Below are positions 23,978 to 33,720 of a stretch of 64,000 nt of DNA, one piece after another. Where the stretch lies: positions 126,215,302 through 126,279,301 of the forward strand of contig NC_039363.1 in assembly GCF_003573695.1 (NCBI RefSeq), written 5' to 3'. The first letter of the stretch is position 1; the number at the start of each line of letters is the position of its first letter. This stretch comes from Papaver somniferum (lineage: Eukaryota > Streptophyta > Magnoliopsida > Ranunculales > Papaveraceae). The notes beneath the pieces are model-generated. The model saw only the letters and a list, made by a program, of their open reading frames with translations, had not been told where the DNA came from and did no database searches. The translations under genes and the position numbers were made by a program.

Positions 23978-25945
23978 TCAATATATAACAGACAAAGCTT
24001 CAGAATAAAGAAAGTAATGGTAATAGGACAGGGGATCTCCTTGTCTAAGACATCTCTCAGTTTTAATCAAACCACTAGCGACACTATTAAGTAGGACAAA
24101 ATAGGAGATAGTGGCCGGACATTGAATAATAGATATCCAGTATTCACACAAACCCAAATTCCTATGAAAGTTTTCAAGAAATTTTCTTTCAAGCTTATCA
24201 TGGGATTTAGACATGTCAAGTTTAATTTTTACTAGGCCTCCATTTCCATGATAATAGTCCATTGTAAAAACCACCTCATTAGAAAGGAGAATGTTATCAG
24301 CAATACTTCTTTGAGGAACAAAGGAACTCTGATTTTGAGAAATCATTCCATCCATATTAGGGGCTTCAGTCTATTGTCAAGGGTTTTAGAGAGGATTTTA
24401 TAAGCAAAGTTACACAGACCAATTGGTATATATTGGGGTACAACCTCCTAAGCCATGGGGGTTATAGAAATGAGAGCAATATTGGTACGATTGAAAAAGT
24501 TAGCCACATTGTCATTTCTAAAGCAAGTTTGCACCATATCAACGCAAAATTCACCAACAATATCTCAATTTTTTGATTAAAAAGGCATGTTAAACCATCT
24601 GGACCTGGGCCTTTCTTCCATCCCATTCAGAAAGCAGCATGTTCAATCTCCTCAGCGGATAGAGGTATATTCAAGAGATTATTATCATTCAAAGAAATTT
24701 TTTGAGAGAAGGTCATATAGAACTTCCTTCTGGAATGATTGGGGACTACAATAGTAGAGGTTTTAAAAGTAATCAACAAAATAAGTTCCAATACTACTTC
24801 TATCAGTCATAATGTCTCCTGAATTATCTTTACTCAGGCTACTATCATTTCTTTTTATTTTATAGAGGGTGGCCCTATAAAAGTATGGAGTGTTTATCTC
24901 CTTACAAGAGTCAAACTTCTCTGGGATCGTCTTTCCAGTAAAGCTCCTTTAGGGTGTACATGAAGTTTAGACCAACCGTAAGTCTAGATATAGTCAGGCA
25001 GAAGGATCAGCAGACTGAATTTCTTTAAGATCCTCTCTAGTAGTAGATATATTGGTTTGAATATTACCAAAAGATTTGTTCCATTCGCTTAAACCTTTTT
25101 TAGTATTAAGAAGTTCAGCATTGAGTTTATAACCAGGGGAACCAACCACATGAATAGACCAGTAGTTAGCTATAATGTCTCTACAAGTTGGGTCAATAAT
25201 CCACATAGCCATGAAGAGAAAAAAATTAGGCATATAATCACCATCAAATTAAAATCTATATGCATGGCATAATGATCACAAGAATCCCTGGTAGGTTATT
25301 TACACAAAGTTTTGGTAACAAGACTTCAGTAATATGATTTATCAAACATCTATCAAGCTTTTAAGAATCAAATCAGTAATACTCTGAATATTAGACCAAG
25401 TAAATCTAGACCCAAAAAAACAGGATCATGCAAATGAAAGACGGAACAAAAGGTCATAAGATTAAAAAAATCGTTATCATCAACTTCAAGACCACCACTC
25501 TTATCTTCAGGACCTAAAATAAAGTTAAAATCTCCACAAAGAAAGCATGGTCATTACTAGGAATGGTAGGGAGATTATTCTGACTAGCCCAAAAAGCATC
25601 CCAAAGAGTTTAATTTAACCATATATGAAATGTATGTGACAGAGTTTGGAATATATAATATCATTGGTGGTAACATAGGTGTATCTAGAATTGGAGGAGA
25701 TAATGTTGAGATCCAACTCATGTTTCGAAGCCAACACTAGGACACCACATTTATCAATACATGGAACATTGGAGGCACATGGGAAGTCTAGACTTTTAAG
25801 TTTTCTAGCAGTTGTGTCATTCTTTATTTTGTTCTCAGACTGGAAAAACAATATCTGGATTGTATTCTTCATGTCAATACCCAGTTATTTACTAGCCGAT
25901 TTCTTTCATAAACATCTAACATTTCAGTAAAGGAGATTCATGTTA
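23978..25945 (-). pseudogene. L1-type LINE ORF2 relic (endonuclease and reverse transcriptase)
   Basis: On the minus strand ORF2 starts at about 25,945 (ATG AAT CTC CTT TAC TGA), where the conserved Trp of the N-terminal WN motif is TGA. Endonuclease pieces follow at 25,615-25,872 (RKLKSLDFP, GVLVLASKHELDLNIISS) and near 25,500, where a GDFNFILGPEDKSGG-like segment can be read. Middle-domain pieces lie at 24,994-25,233. Reverse transcriptase is at 23,978-24,355 with SQNQSSFVPQRSIADNILL, KLDMSKSHDKLE and LRQGDPLS. The active-site FADD region is lost. Frame changes and stops are numerous. The product would nick DNA and reverse-transcribe its own RNA; this copy cannot. The 3' end near 23,778 has no clear A-tail. 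Confidence 0.8.
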
Positions 25946-26266
25946 TTAATAGGGTGTGTATGTGTGTGTGTGTGGGGGGGGATTGGGGAGGGGGGATTAG
26001 CAGCATCTGAGGTAGGAGAATTAACAAATATGGGATTATTAGATGGAAGAGTTACCTGATTGGTTGAATCGATACTACCATTAGGCTGAGAGCTAGGAGA
26101 ATCAATAGTTGCTTGATTTCCTTGTGTTGCATTCAAATCCAAAGCGGCATCCTCATAAAGAGAATTGTTGCAGACATTATGGTTTGCCAAGGATTGACCA
26201 GTTGGTGCAAGAAAATATGAGATGTTAGTGGAGGAAGATAAAAAAGTGCAACATGGAGTGATATTA
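25946..26266 (-). pseudogene. C-terminal part of LINE ORF1
   Basis: An open minus-strand frame runs into the ORF2 start. It contains Ser/Asn/Pro-rich sequence (ATQGNQATIDSPSSQPNG, NPPSPIPPHTHTHTHP) and ends NNMNLLY where ORF2 begins. The position and low-complexity character match the ORF1 tail of the second LINE at 39,936-40,361. The His-Thr run is encoded by the GT microsatellite at 25,954-25,980. The start lies at or inside the GAA/TTC repeat at 26,267-26,302, which probably marks the LINE's truncated 5' edge. Confidence 0.45.
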
Positions 26267-26302
26267 AAGAAGAAGAAGAAGAAGAAGAAGAAGAAGAAGA
26301 AA
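26267..26302. repeat. (GAA)n microsatellite
   Basis: An uninterrupted GAA run at the boundary between the LINE relic and the acidic ORF fragment. It would encode a run of Arg, Glu or Lys on the plus strand, depending on frame. Confidence 0.95.
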
Positions 26303-26694
26303 TGCAGATTTAGTTGAAGAAAATAGCAGTGAATCAACAATTGATCTAGAGGAGGCCATAAGAGAGGAAGAGAGACTACCCAGGATGTTTTCTCGAACCA
26401 TGTCAGAATCTCTAAACATAAATTCTGACGGTGAGGACATACCTAGGCTAGATATTGATGGTAAACCTGTGGTTTTTGAGGATGATCAGAATACCATGGA
26501 AGAGGATGCTGAGGAACCTTAGGATGATGAGAAAGAAAGTAAGGGTGAAGTTTATGGCTCTGCTACTTCAACCAGCAGTGATAGTGGCCGCGACTTTTTC
26601 TATGAGGATGAAAATTTCGAAAGCGACAATGATGATGGTGAATGGTGATCATCTGAAGAGTACGAGAAGGACTCTTGGAGGATAAATTGTGGAG
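26303..26694 (+). pseudogene. Acidic ORF fragment, unknown
   Basis: One plus-strand frame stays informative from the GAA repeat to TAA at 26,692-26,694. It is broken by TAG at about 26,519 and TGA at about 26,646. The sequence is strongly acidic and serine-rich: NADLVEENSSESTIDLEEA, then REEERLPRMFSRTMSES, DGEDIPRLDIDGKPVVFEDD, and finally SSDSGRDFFYEDENFESDND. The composition is coding-like and different from neighbouring repeats, so this may be the last exon of a decayed host gene or of a captured gene piece. I recognise no family. What follows (26,700-26,900) reads like a 3' untranslated region. Confidence 0.4.
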
Positions 26695-26942
26695 AGTAAA
26701 TTCTTTAGAGTTTCTTTAAATGCTTTGTGAAGATATGCTGGGGTTCTTCTTACGCTTGTAGTTGCTGAAATTGACGAAGGTACTTCTTCTCTCACTGTCT
26801 TCAGTCTGCTGGATAAAAATCATGTTGCTTGTTGGTGGAGATGAAATTAGTCAGTTTTGATGTTTTAGTTGGTCTGTCGGCATGATATCAGTGGCAGTAA
26901 TCTTAATAGTACTACCAATTTGCACACAAATCTGCCTATTAT

Positions 26943-26960
26943 TTTGAAACGGAGGGAGTA
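26943..26960. mobile_element. Stowaway-type MITE end, remnant
   Basis: TTTTGAAACGGAGGGAGTA is the classic right terminus of Tc1/mariner Stowaway MITEs (ACGGAGGGAG before a TA target). No matching CTCCCTCCGT terminus is present to the left, so only one end survives. Confidence 0.4.
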
Positions 26961-27613
26961 ATAATTATGTAATTTTGTCTTTGTTTAGAGGTTGTAAATT
27001 CAAAACTTCTGTAGTTTTTTTGTGTAAATTTGTCGATTTTGAATTTGTAAATGTCGGAAGCAGGACGGAAATGTGTTTGGTGTAATAAATAGATTTCTGC
27101 TCTGTTAAGTTAGAGTTGATTTGAGAATTGAGTTGATAATCGAACTGGAAACTCTAATAATTTCATTGGTTGTTGCTTAGACTAACTTGATGTTTGATTT
27201 TGAAAATATGGAAAAATTGGATGATTAGGCTAACAAATCTTACTAAGTAATTGAGAAATGGGGTTAACAAACTGTGGATGGGCTGAATTTGAAAATAGTT
27301 CATAGCCGAGAAAATATAGATTGAAAGAGAAGGAACAGATGCTTCCTCTGTGGACTTATTAGAGTACCATATATATTCTATGGGTTATATATGATGGAAC
27401 ACAGATATATTGTTTTGATGATCGTTAAATTTTAGTCTAATTTTCCCTTTAAAGAAAGAAAAAAAAGAAAAATATGCATTCCATAATACTTGGCCCTACA
27501 ATGAAGGAAAGTATTGGTGTTGAGTACTGTCAGGAGCCAATTCCATATCATTATTCCCAACTTTGAAAGTGAGGCACCCATTCCTCAAATGATCAAAACA
27601 GAAAAGAACAAGG
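26961..27613. other. AT-rich intergenic sequence
   Basis: No gene, repeat or element is recognisable here. An A-rich tract lies at about 27,455-27,470. The TIR-bounded element starts at 27,614. Confidence 0.4.
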
Positions 27614-27939
27614 CTGAATCGGGGGTCATGGTAACTAATTGGGGGTCATGACACATTTTATATCCACACCAAAAAAATATATGGAACTTCCAAAAATGAG
27701 GGTGAAATATCTATTTTATCCTTCTCTAATAACTAAACCTAAAATCCTAATACTAATCGAGTGAGGCCCCATTCTCTTTTCAAAACAAAACTCTTCTTCT
27801 TCTCCTCCCCTCTCCTCTCTCTGCACCTCCATCTTCTCCATTAACGACTCTGAGGAAATTTTTATTTTTTTCAACCGATTCTTCGCGTAATCGTTGATTA
27901 GTTTTAATCGACGATTAACGATTAACTTCTTCTACAAAC

Positions 27940-29721
27940 ATGGCTCGTACAAAGCAGACCGCTAGAAAGGCAAATCAAATACCTAATCTGGTAGATGCAG
28001 TTAATGCAGCGAATGAGCATCAGAGACTGAGCAAAAAATCAAATCAGCCGGTGAAGGAAATGGCTCCAATCAGAATGTATGTTCACTAAAACCCCCAACT
28101 GTAACTTGGGTTTGTGTTTAATTCGATGTTCTACTAAAAAATTAGGGTTTGAATCGGGAAAATAGGATTCTCAGAAATTGAGTCGTTAATCACTAGGTTT
28201 TATTTCTTAACGATTTTGCGGATGCATGTAAATTTCATCAAAAATCGTTAACCATTAGGGTGGCGGAGAAAATGATCATTGCTGTAATTTTTTTTAGAGG
28301 TTAGAATCGTTGACAATTTTTTTTTCTTGACGATTTTTGATCTGCATGTTAAGTTAATAAGAAATCGTTAACCATTAGTAATATGTGAAAACGACTCTAG
28401 TTAGGTTGTGTGCTAGTTTCTATAGACGACCCTTTTTATTCATCAACGACTCTATGATATGCCTAAACACATCTCTGTCCCAAATAATGAAAGGGTCGTT
28501 TATTTTAAAAAAAAATCTGACGACCCTATGGTGTGCCTAAACACATCTCTGTCCCAAATAATGAAAGGGTCGTTTATTTTTAAAAAAAATTATGACGACC
28601 CTTTGATATGCCTAAACATATTTCTGTCCCAAATAATGAAAGGGTCGTTTATTTTAAAAAAAATTTTTGACGACCCTTTGATATTTCTTGTTTTGTTGTC
28701 TTTGACCTATAGTAGCAAGAATAAAAAAGATAAGCTTGCACTGGTAACTCCTCCATCCAGACCTCCCCGCAACACAAAATACCTAAATGCCGGTCTATTA
28801 CGAGGAAAAACACCGAGTGAGGTAGCCTTACTTATCCGCGAACCCAGAGACCCATGTGATGATTCGTCTGAATTGTCCTCTTCATCCTCTCATGTTATAT
28901 CTGCAACTGGAAGCATAGAAGAAGAAGTCGCAGAAAGGTGAATATGTTGCTGATGATGATGATGGTAATGATGGCAATGGTGGTGATGGTGGGGATGGTG
29001 GTAATCATGAAAATGAGGAGGAGGAGATTCAGGAGGAAGAGGAGGATGAAGGTAATGATAATGATGAGGATGAGGATGAGGATGGAAATGGTGGTGGTAG
29101 CGGTGATGAAGAGGAGGATGAGGATGATGGTAATGATGAAAATGGTAAGGAAAGAAATGATGGTAGTAGTGGTGATGATGATGAGGAGGAGGAGGAGGAT
29201 GAGGAGGAGGAGGATGCAGCGCAAACACAGCCACAGTCACAGCCACAGCCGAAGAAGAAAGTTCCAAATGCACCGAGTGCGCGACACATTCCACCCACGC
29301 GTTTGCAGCTTACTCGTCTAACCGGTGGGAAAGCCAGAGGTGAACCTAAAGATGGCGGCAAAGTTCTATTTGGATATGATAGCTCGTGGGCCCGTACCAT
29401 CAATGAGACAATTGTAACGATTTCAACTTTGCTTTTCATATGATTTGTTGATATTTAATTTCTTATGTTTTAATTCTATTTGTTTGTCTTTCGTAGGATC
29501 ATAAGAATGCCACGCGTCTTTTTAGACACCAATCTTCTTATGCAAAAATAAAAAAATGGCCCCTAGAAGGTGAATGTGCAAGAGTGCGAGACATTGTTGA
29601 AAACTCAGGTTTGTATGTTGCCGTTCAAAACTCTGTGATTGCATATGACAAGGGTCGTCAAGATATTATATGCAGATCAAGGACACCACATAAAGTCGTC
29701 AACAAATCTTTTGCAGATTAA
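27940..29721 (+). pseudogene. TE gene: H3-tail-like exon, acidic exon, truncated plant-mobile-domain exon
   Basis: Exon 1 (27,940-28,076) starts MARTKQTARKANQIP, so its first ten residues equal the histone H3 N-terminus. It ends at a GTATGT donor. Exon 2 (28,716-29,413, acceptor TATAGTAG) reads KNKKDKLALVTPPSRPPRNT, then Ser-rich sequence. A one-base disruption falls at about 28,939, after EEEVAER. A long Asp/Glu/Gly/Asn stretch follows (28,950-29,215), then QPQSQPQPKKK and GGKVLFGYDSSWARTINETI, before a GTAACG donor. Exon 3 (29,497-29,721) reads DHKNATRLFRHQSSYAKI, KKWPLEGECARVRDIVENSG and LYVAVQNSVIAYDKG, then stops. The exon 2/3 junction matches that of the plant-mobile-domain pseudogene at 42,237. 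The rest of the domain is absent. The product would be nuclear, but its function is unknown. Confidence 0.6.
28446..28680. repeat. Three tandem ~75-bp repeats with inverted GGGTCGT/ACGACCC words
   Basis: The word GCCTAAACA recurs at 28,461, 28,534 and 28,610, giving 73- and 76-bp steps. Each unit carries AATGAAAGGGTCGTTTATTT, an A-run and then GACGACCC, so neighbouring words can pair into hairpins across the A-run. They lie in the first intron of the H3-tail-like gene. The frame is open through all three and into exon 2, which is probably a coincidence of unit length. Confidence 0.85.
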
Positions 29722-30112
29722 CGACTTTGATTCATCTTACATTAGAGTCGTCAATCTGCTAAAATGACAATTTCCGACACTTTAACAAAGGTTGACGACT
29801 CTCCATGTACACTAACGACTCCTGATAAATATATACACACCATTCTGCTCGGTTTTCTTCTAGAGTCGTACGGTTATATATGTCCAACCTGACGACGAAA
29901 TGTACTGAGTCTAAGAGTCGTTTAGTTGTAAACGAATTTTAGTAACGACTCATGATAGTATTTTCATTTATTGGAGAATTTAGCTCAACCAAATGTGGTT
30001 GAGGAAGTTGGGTCGCTCAATTCTATAAATAGAGACTCATATATCACCTCTTCCTTATCAAAACCCTAATTATCAACCTTCTCTTCTCCTTCTCAAAACA
30101 AGAGCAAACACC

Positions 30113-30516
30113 ATGACTACTCCCTACACTTCCGAAGAGAATTGCGCCATTGCGAGAGCTTGGTTGACAGTCACAAACCACTTTGAAAGTCTAGACAAAG
30201 ACATTCATGAAACATCGGATGCTTGGTGGAACCGCGTATTCATCGTTTTTGTGGCATTGGACGGAAATCACAACTCAAGGTCTTTGAAACAAGTCAAGGA
30301 ACGCTTCAAGGAGATAAAATTCGAGTGTGATGTTTTGAAAAGAGAATTAACGGCCGTAAGGGAAGCCTTTCCGGATATGCTGAGTGTTATAAGAGTAAGT
30401 ATTTAAACAAGAGGTATAACTTATCCAAAGCTTTGATCGATACTAACTAAGTATGTTTGTGTTTGCGTTTTCAGATGAAGAAGGCGTATGCATACTACGA
30501 GCTGCTTCGTGGGTAA
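30113..30516 (+). CDS. Myb/SANT-like TE protein (two exons)
   Basis: Exon 1 (30,113-30,394) encodes MTTPYTSEENCAIARAWLTV with the tryptophan-spaced SANT pattern continuing through AWWNRVFIVF and the RSLKQVKERFKEI helix. This is the pattern of plant NAM-associated or PIF/Harbinger ORF1-type DNA-binding proteins. The exon ends at a good donor (AGA/GTAAGT). A consensus branch point (TACTAAC at about 30,441) and acceptor (TTTTCAG) lead to exon 2 (30,475-30,516), which adds MKKAYAYYELLRG and a stop. The spliced product is 107 residues, short for the family. An AATGAAATGG tail and an A-run at 30,684-30,699 follow. Its place inside a TIR element suggests it binds the element's ends. That is inference. 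Confidence 0.6.
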
Positions 30517-30993
30517 AAGTTTGAGTTAGACGATTGCTACTTTATCTTGAATGGAACCATGTATAATTACAGGCTTTATGATTGAGTGTAGAAGTGTATC
30601 GTTATCATGTATTGTATATAACCCTATGAAAGATGTATGACTTTTACAATTCAATGAAATGGTTCTATGAAATCAGAAATATTAAAAAAAAAAAAAAGAG
30701 TTTGAGTCGTCAATATTAGAGATGTATAAAAAAACGACTCTCATTTAATACGAAAGGGTCGTCTGTATCTAGTAATGCTTAACTGACGACCCTTAGAGTG
30801 ATAGCTACAGAGAGTAAAAGGTTTTTTAGTCGTTCGGTTCTAAATATATAGAGTTAAAGACTCTATATGACCTAAAAGATGGAGTCGTCATCTTTTAGGA
30901 ACCTCATTGACGATTTTTCATAACTGAACAATGGAGTCGTTTATTTTGGTTCCAATTCATTGACGACTCTAAAGGGTCGTTAGTTAATTATAC

Positions 30994-31308
30994 TCACGAC
31001 CTAACGACCCTCACACTGAGCTGTTGCATAGTGATCATGAATCGACCACTTGGAGCACCATTCATGCGATTTGAAGAGTATAGGAAGTTTACCTGATTGT
31101 TTAGAGTTTGGGGTTCCTCATTTTGAGTGTTGGTTCCTTCATTTTGAGCAATGGGATCTTCATTTGCACCATTGTTCATAGCTTCCTCTATCAACATCTC
31201 CTCATCGAACATCCAATCCATATGATTAGTTGAGACAATCTTGCGATCAACGCAATCATTGTTTTTGTTTGAAGCTTCACCAACATCATTTTCCTCCACT
31301 AGAATCAC
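30994..31308 (-). CDS. Acidic antisense ORF near the right TIR, unknown
   Basis: This 104-codon minus-strand frame converges on the Myb-like gene. It contains NHMDWMFDEEMLIEEAMNNG and Asn/Glu/Gln-rich sequence, and it ends in motif-rich sequence (LSVRVVRS). It could be the first exon of a now-deleted transposase read leftward, as in two-gene Harbinger-type elements, but no catalytic domain is present. A similarly placed minus-strand ORF exists at 45,456-45,734. Confidence 0.3.
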   Translation of the reverse strand: MILVEENDVGEASNKNNDCVDRKIVSTNHMDWMFDEEMLIEEAMNNGANEDPIAQNEGTNTQNEEPQTLNNQVNFLYSSNRMNGAPSGRFMITMQQLSVRVVRS

Positions 31309-31586
31309 TCATTTCAAATGACCCTAAGTTTTCCCCCAAAACTCAACTTCTTCTTCTCCACAACACAAAAACACAATTTTTCTTTTATCAAATTTTTATC
31401 CCTAAATCTGATTTTAATCTACCCAAATTAATTAACTAATCAACACTCAATTAACACTAATAATCCAGGGATAGTTTAACCATTTCTAAAAAAGTGGGAT
31501 AAGCGATAATTCTCAATTACTATTTCGTGACCTTTTTTGTCCTGTAACTAGGAGTCTCCAATTACTACTTCAGGACCCCAATTCAG

Positions 31587-32412
31587 ACCTGGAAAAGAAG
31601 CAGGGGAACCTAGATAATTTTAAACCATTATGGATTCAACAAAAAATAAGGCACCAAATACCTTGATTCAGTTAAGGCCCCATCGGTAAAACACTTTCAC
31701 GCACAAGAACAGAAGGTAAAGTAAAATCCACGGGGATATTTTTCTTGTACTCATTCTGCTTTTAGTCCCAACAGTAAAGCAGCTGTAAGGGTGTACATCA
31801 ATTCTTGCAATTTGTAAACCAAACAGGTGAAGCACCAGTAGATCTCTGATTTATTATTTCTAACTAATCAAGATTAATGTTTGAAGTTTGAACATGAGGA
31901 ATTATAAGAAGACAGACGACCCATGGATCAAACAGGCAACATAAAGGACAGAGCTATTAACTAGTTTGTCATGTGTCTCGGCTCCGTAGATCTCTACCCA
32001 TAGATCACAGCTCTCATCCCATACTTTCTTGTTTCTAGCATTCAACAATCAATCCACACACACGTGAAGCACCAGTAGATCTCTGATTTATTAATTCTAA
32101 CTAATCAAGATTAATGTTTGAAGTTTGAACATGAGGAATTATAAGAAGACAGACGACCCATGGATCAAATGGTTCTAAATATTAATAACAAATCCTCTAT
32201 CTCCAAAATACATATCAAAAGAATCCAGAACGATGAATAATGTGTGAAGAACCATAAAGACAGTAGTAGTGATAATACATCAAGAATCCAGAACTTAATC
32301 GGCTTAATAATATATATAATTAAGCCCTAATAAGACAAATTAATACAACAAATAAAATAACATAGACAAGAAGAAAAAAAATTATAACAAAAAAAGTTTA
32401 AAATAATCAGAT
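31587..32412. other. Intergenic region downstream of the AGP gene
   Basis: No gene is visible. The region holds two direct copies of a 106-bp block (listed separately) and AT-rich sequence that includes the probable 3' untranslated region of the minus-strand arabinogalactan-protein gene at about 32,290-32,412. Confidence 0.5.
31827..32169. repeat. Direct repeat, 106 bp, two copies 237 bp apart
   Basis: GTGAAGCACCAGTAGATCTC starts copies at 31,827 and 32,064. Both run through CATGAGGAATTATAAGAAG to GGATCAAA and differ at about one position. They have no terminal inverted repeats and no known element signature. They look like a local duplication. Confidence 0.9.
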
Positions 32413-33557
32413 TCACAGTAGCATACTGAAGATACCAAATCCAACGACCAAACTTCCGACGATCTTCTTTCCCAATTTCTCTACTCCACTCTGCAAGCAA
32501 ATTTCATCAGAAATTAATTAGGAACTCATTAATCACACATTGTTAATTCTAAATCAAAGCTTATAATTAATTAAAAAATTATGTTTAGACTGAGAAAACC
32601 AAGAAGGCAGCTAGCTAGTGGTAGTATACTGTGGCACTACTCTGTCTGTCTGCCTCGAGTTTCTTAATTTATCAATAACCGGATTTCAAAATATTTATAC
32701 TGTAATTTAAAAGGTTTGAGGTCCGTGACAACAGCTGGAGAAAAAGACTTTCAGTGTGTCGGTAACTGTGAGTATCTATCTATCCATGTCCAAATGTAGA
32801 TCTAGGTAAGGCTATGATACATGTGTTGTGATATGTCCGGTAAAAATGAATTTAACCAAGCACAAAACACGAACGGATAATAAAACAAACAGGAAAACAT
32901 TTTCAGATCTGATCCCAAAATATTCAGATCGGTTGAACTTAAAACGATACTGATGAATGTGAATGGATGTTAACAGAATGGATTGAGAAGACTTACTGTG
33001 TCATCTGAGGAGTCAGATGGACCAGGGGCGAATGCATCTGAAGGTCCAGGGGAATCAGCAGTTGGTGGTGCAGGAGGACTAGCAGCTGGTGATGGAGATG
33101 GAGCTTTTCCTTTCTTCAATTTGGATGGTGCTGGTGCTGGAACATCAGCAGCAACTGGAGCTGGTGTAGGTGGGGATGAAACTGGTGCAGGGAGTGGTGG
33201 AGATAACAATGCAGGTGGTGGTGCTGAAACAACTGGTGCAACTGCTGGTGGTGGAGTAGCAGCAACAACTGGTGCAACTGCTGGTGGTGGTGTAGCAGCA
33301 GCAACTGGTGGAGTAGCAGCAACAACTGGTGGTGTAGCAGGAACAACTGGTGGTGTAGCAGCAACTGGTACTGGTTTAGGAGATGCAGCTGGTGGTGTTG
33401 AAACTGATACCGTTGGTGGTGATGCAACTGGTGCTACTGGAGTTACTGGTGCTGGTGTTGCTGGTGTTGCAGTTGGTGCTGCTGCTGGTGATTGACCACC
33501 AACTCCTGCTACTGCAATGCAGATTATAACAAAAGTGAATATTGTCTTTTGATCCAT
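32413..33557 (-). CDS. Classical arabinogalactan protein (GPI-anchored), two exons
   Basis: Exon 1 (32,997-33,557, 187 codons) starts MDQKTIFTFVIICIAVAGVG, a secretion signal with cleavage expected near GG/QSPAAAP. A Pro/Ala/Val/Ser/Thr-rich body (residues about 23-165) follows, with many AP, SP, TP and PPAVAP/PPVVA repeats, the substrate pattern for prolyl hydroxylation and arabinogalactan addition. A Lys patch, KLKKGKAPSPSP, interrupts it, as in lysine-rich AGPs. The donor is GTAAGT at 32,996-32,991, and the 506-bp intron ends in TTGCTTGCAG. Exon 2 (32,413-32,490) is in phase 0 and encodes SGVEKLGKKIVGSLVVGFGI and then FSMLL, a hydrophobic C-terminus suited to a GPI-anchor signal. The total is 212 residues. 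The protein would act at the plasma membrane and cell wall. If the intron were ignored, the frame would end falsely in SLLNPFC. The plus-strand Gly/Ala-rich ORF opposite is a shadow. Confidence 0.88.
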
Positions 33558-33720
33558 TTCTTTTTTCTTTGTAGATCTCTCTTTCTAAATCTGTGTGTCT
33601 GTGAAGATAGAAAAGAAAGAGAGGAAGAAGAAAGATGAGTTAATTTTTTTTGTATTGTGATGAAGAGGAGTGAAGAGGTCTGAGTGATAGGGCAATAAAT
33701 AGGATACTGCCTTTAACTAT
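33558..33720 (-). promoter_or_regulatory. Leader and probable core promoter of the AGP gene
   Basis: On the minus strand, CT-rich leader sequence (33,560-33,640) precedes the ATG, as is common in highly expressed plant genes. A TATA-like CCTATTTATTGCCC lies at about 33,690-33,703, roughly 140 bp upstream of the ATG. The TATA assignment is by position and composition only. Confidence 0.4.

Larger units (their letters stand above)
27614..31586. mobile_element. TIR-bounded DNA transposon with PMD-type and Myb-type genes
   Basis: The left end reads CTGAATCGGGGGTCATGG and the reverse complement of the right end reads CTGAATTGGGGTCCTGAA. The similarity extends about 40 bp (TAACTAATTGGGGG against TAGTAATTGGAG). 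Inside are a plus-strand gene with an H3-tail-like first exon, a plus-strand Myb/SANT-like gene, a minus-strand acidic ORF near the right end, and more than 25 copies of a GAGTCGT/GGGTCGT word. I found no clear target duplication. The class (MULE-like or PIF/Harbinger-like) is therefore open, and no transposase with DDE residues is visible. Confidence 0.55.

Noticed and set aside
28890..29439. Several minus-strand His-, Leu/Ile- or Ser-rich ORFs and a Met/Arg-rich plus-strand ORF
   Set aside because: All arise from the GAT/GAG simple-sequence exon read in other frames. Only the Asp/Glu frame continues into conserved sequence.
32983..33495. 170-codon plus-strand Gly/Ala/Thr-rich ORF
   Set aside because: It is the exact antisense of the arabinogalactan-protein exon. 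The repeated Pro/Ala codons keep the opposite strand open, and it has no start context or domain.
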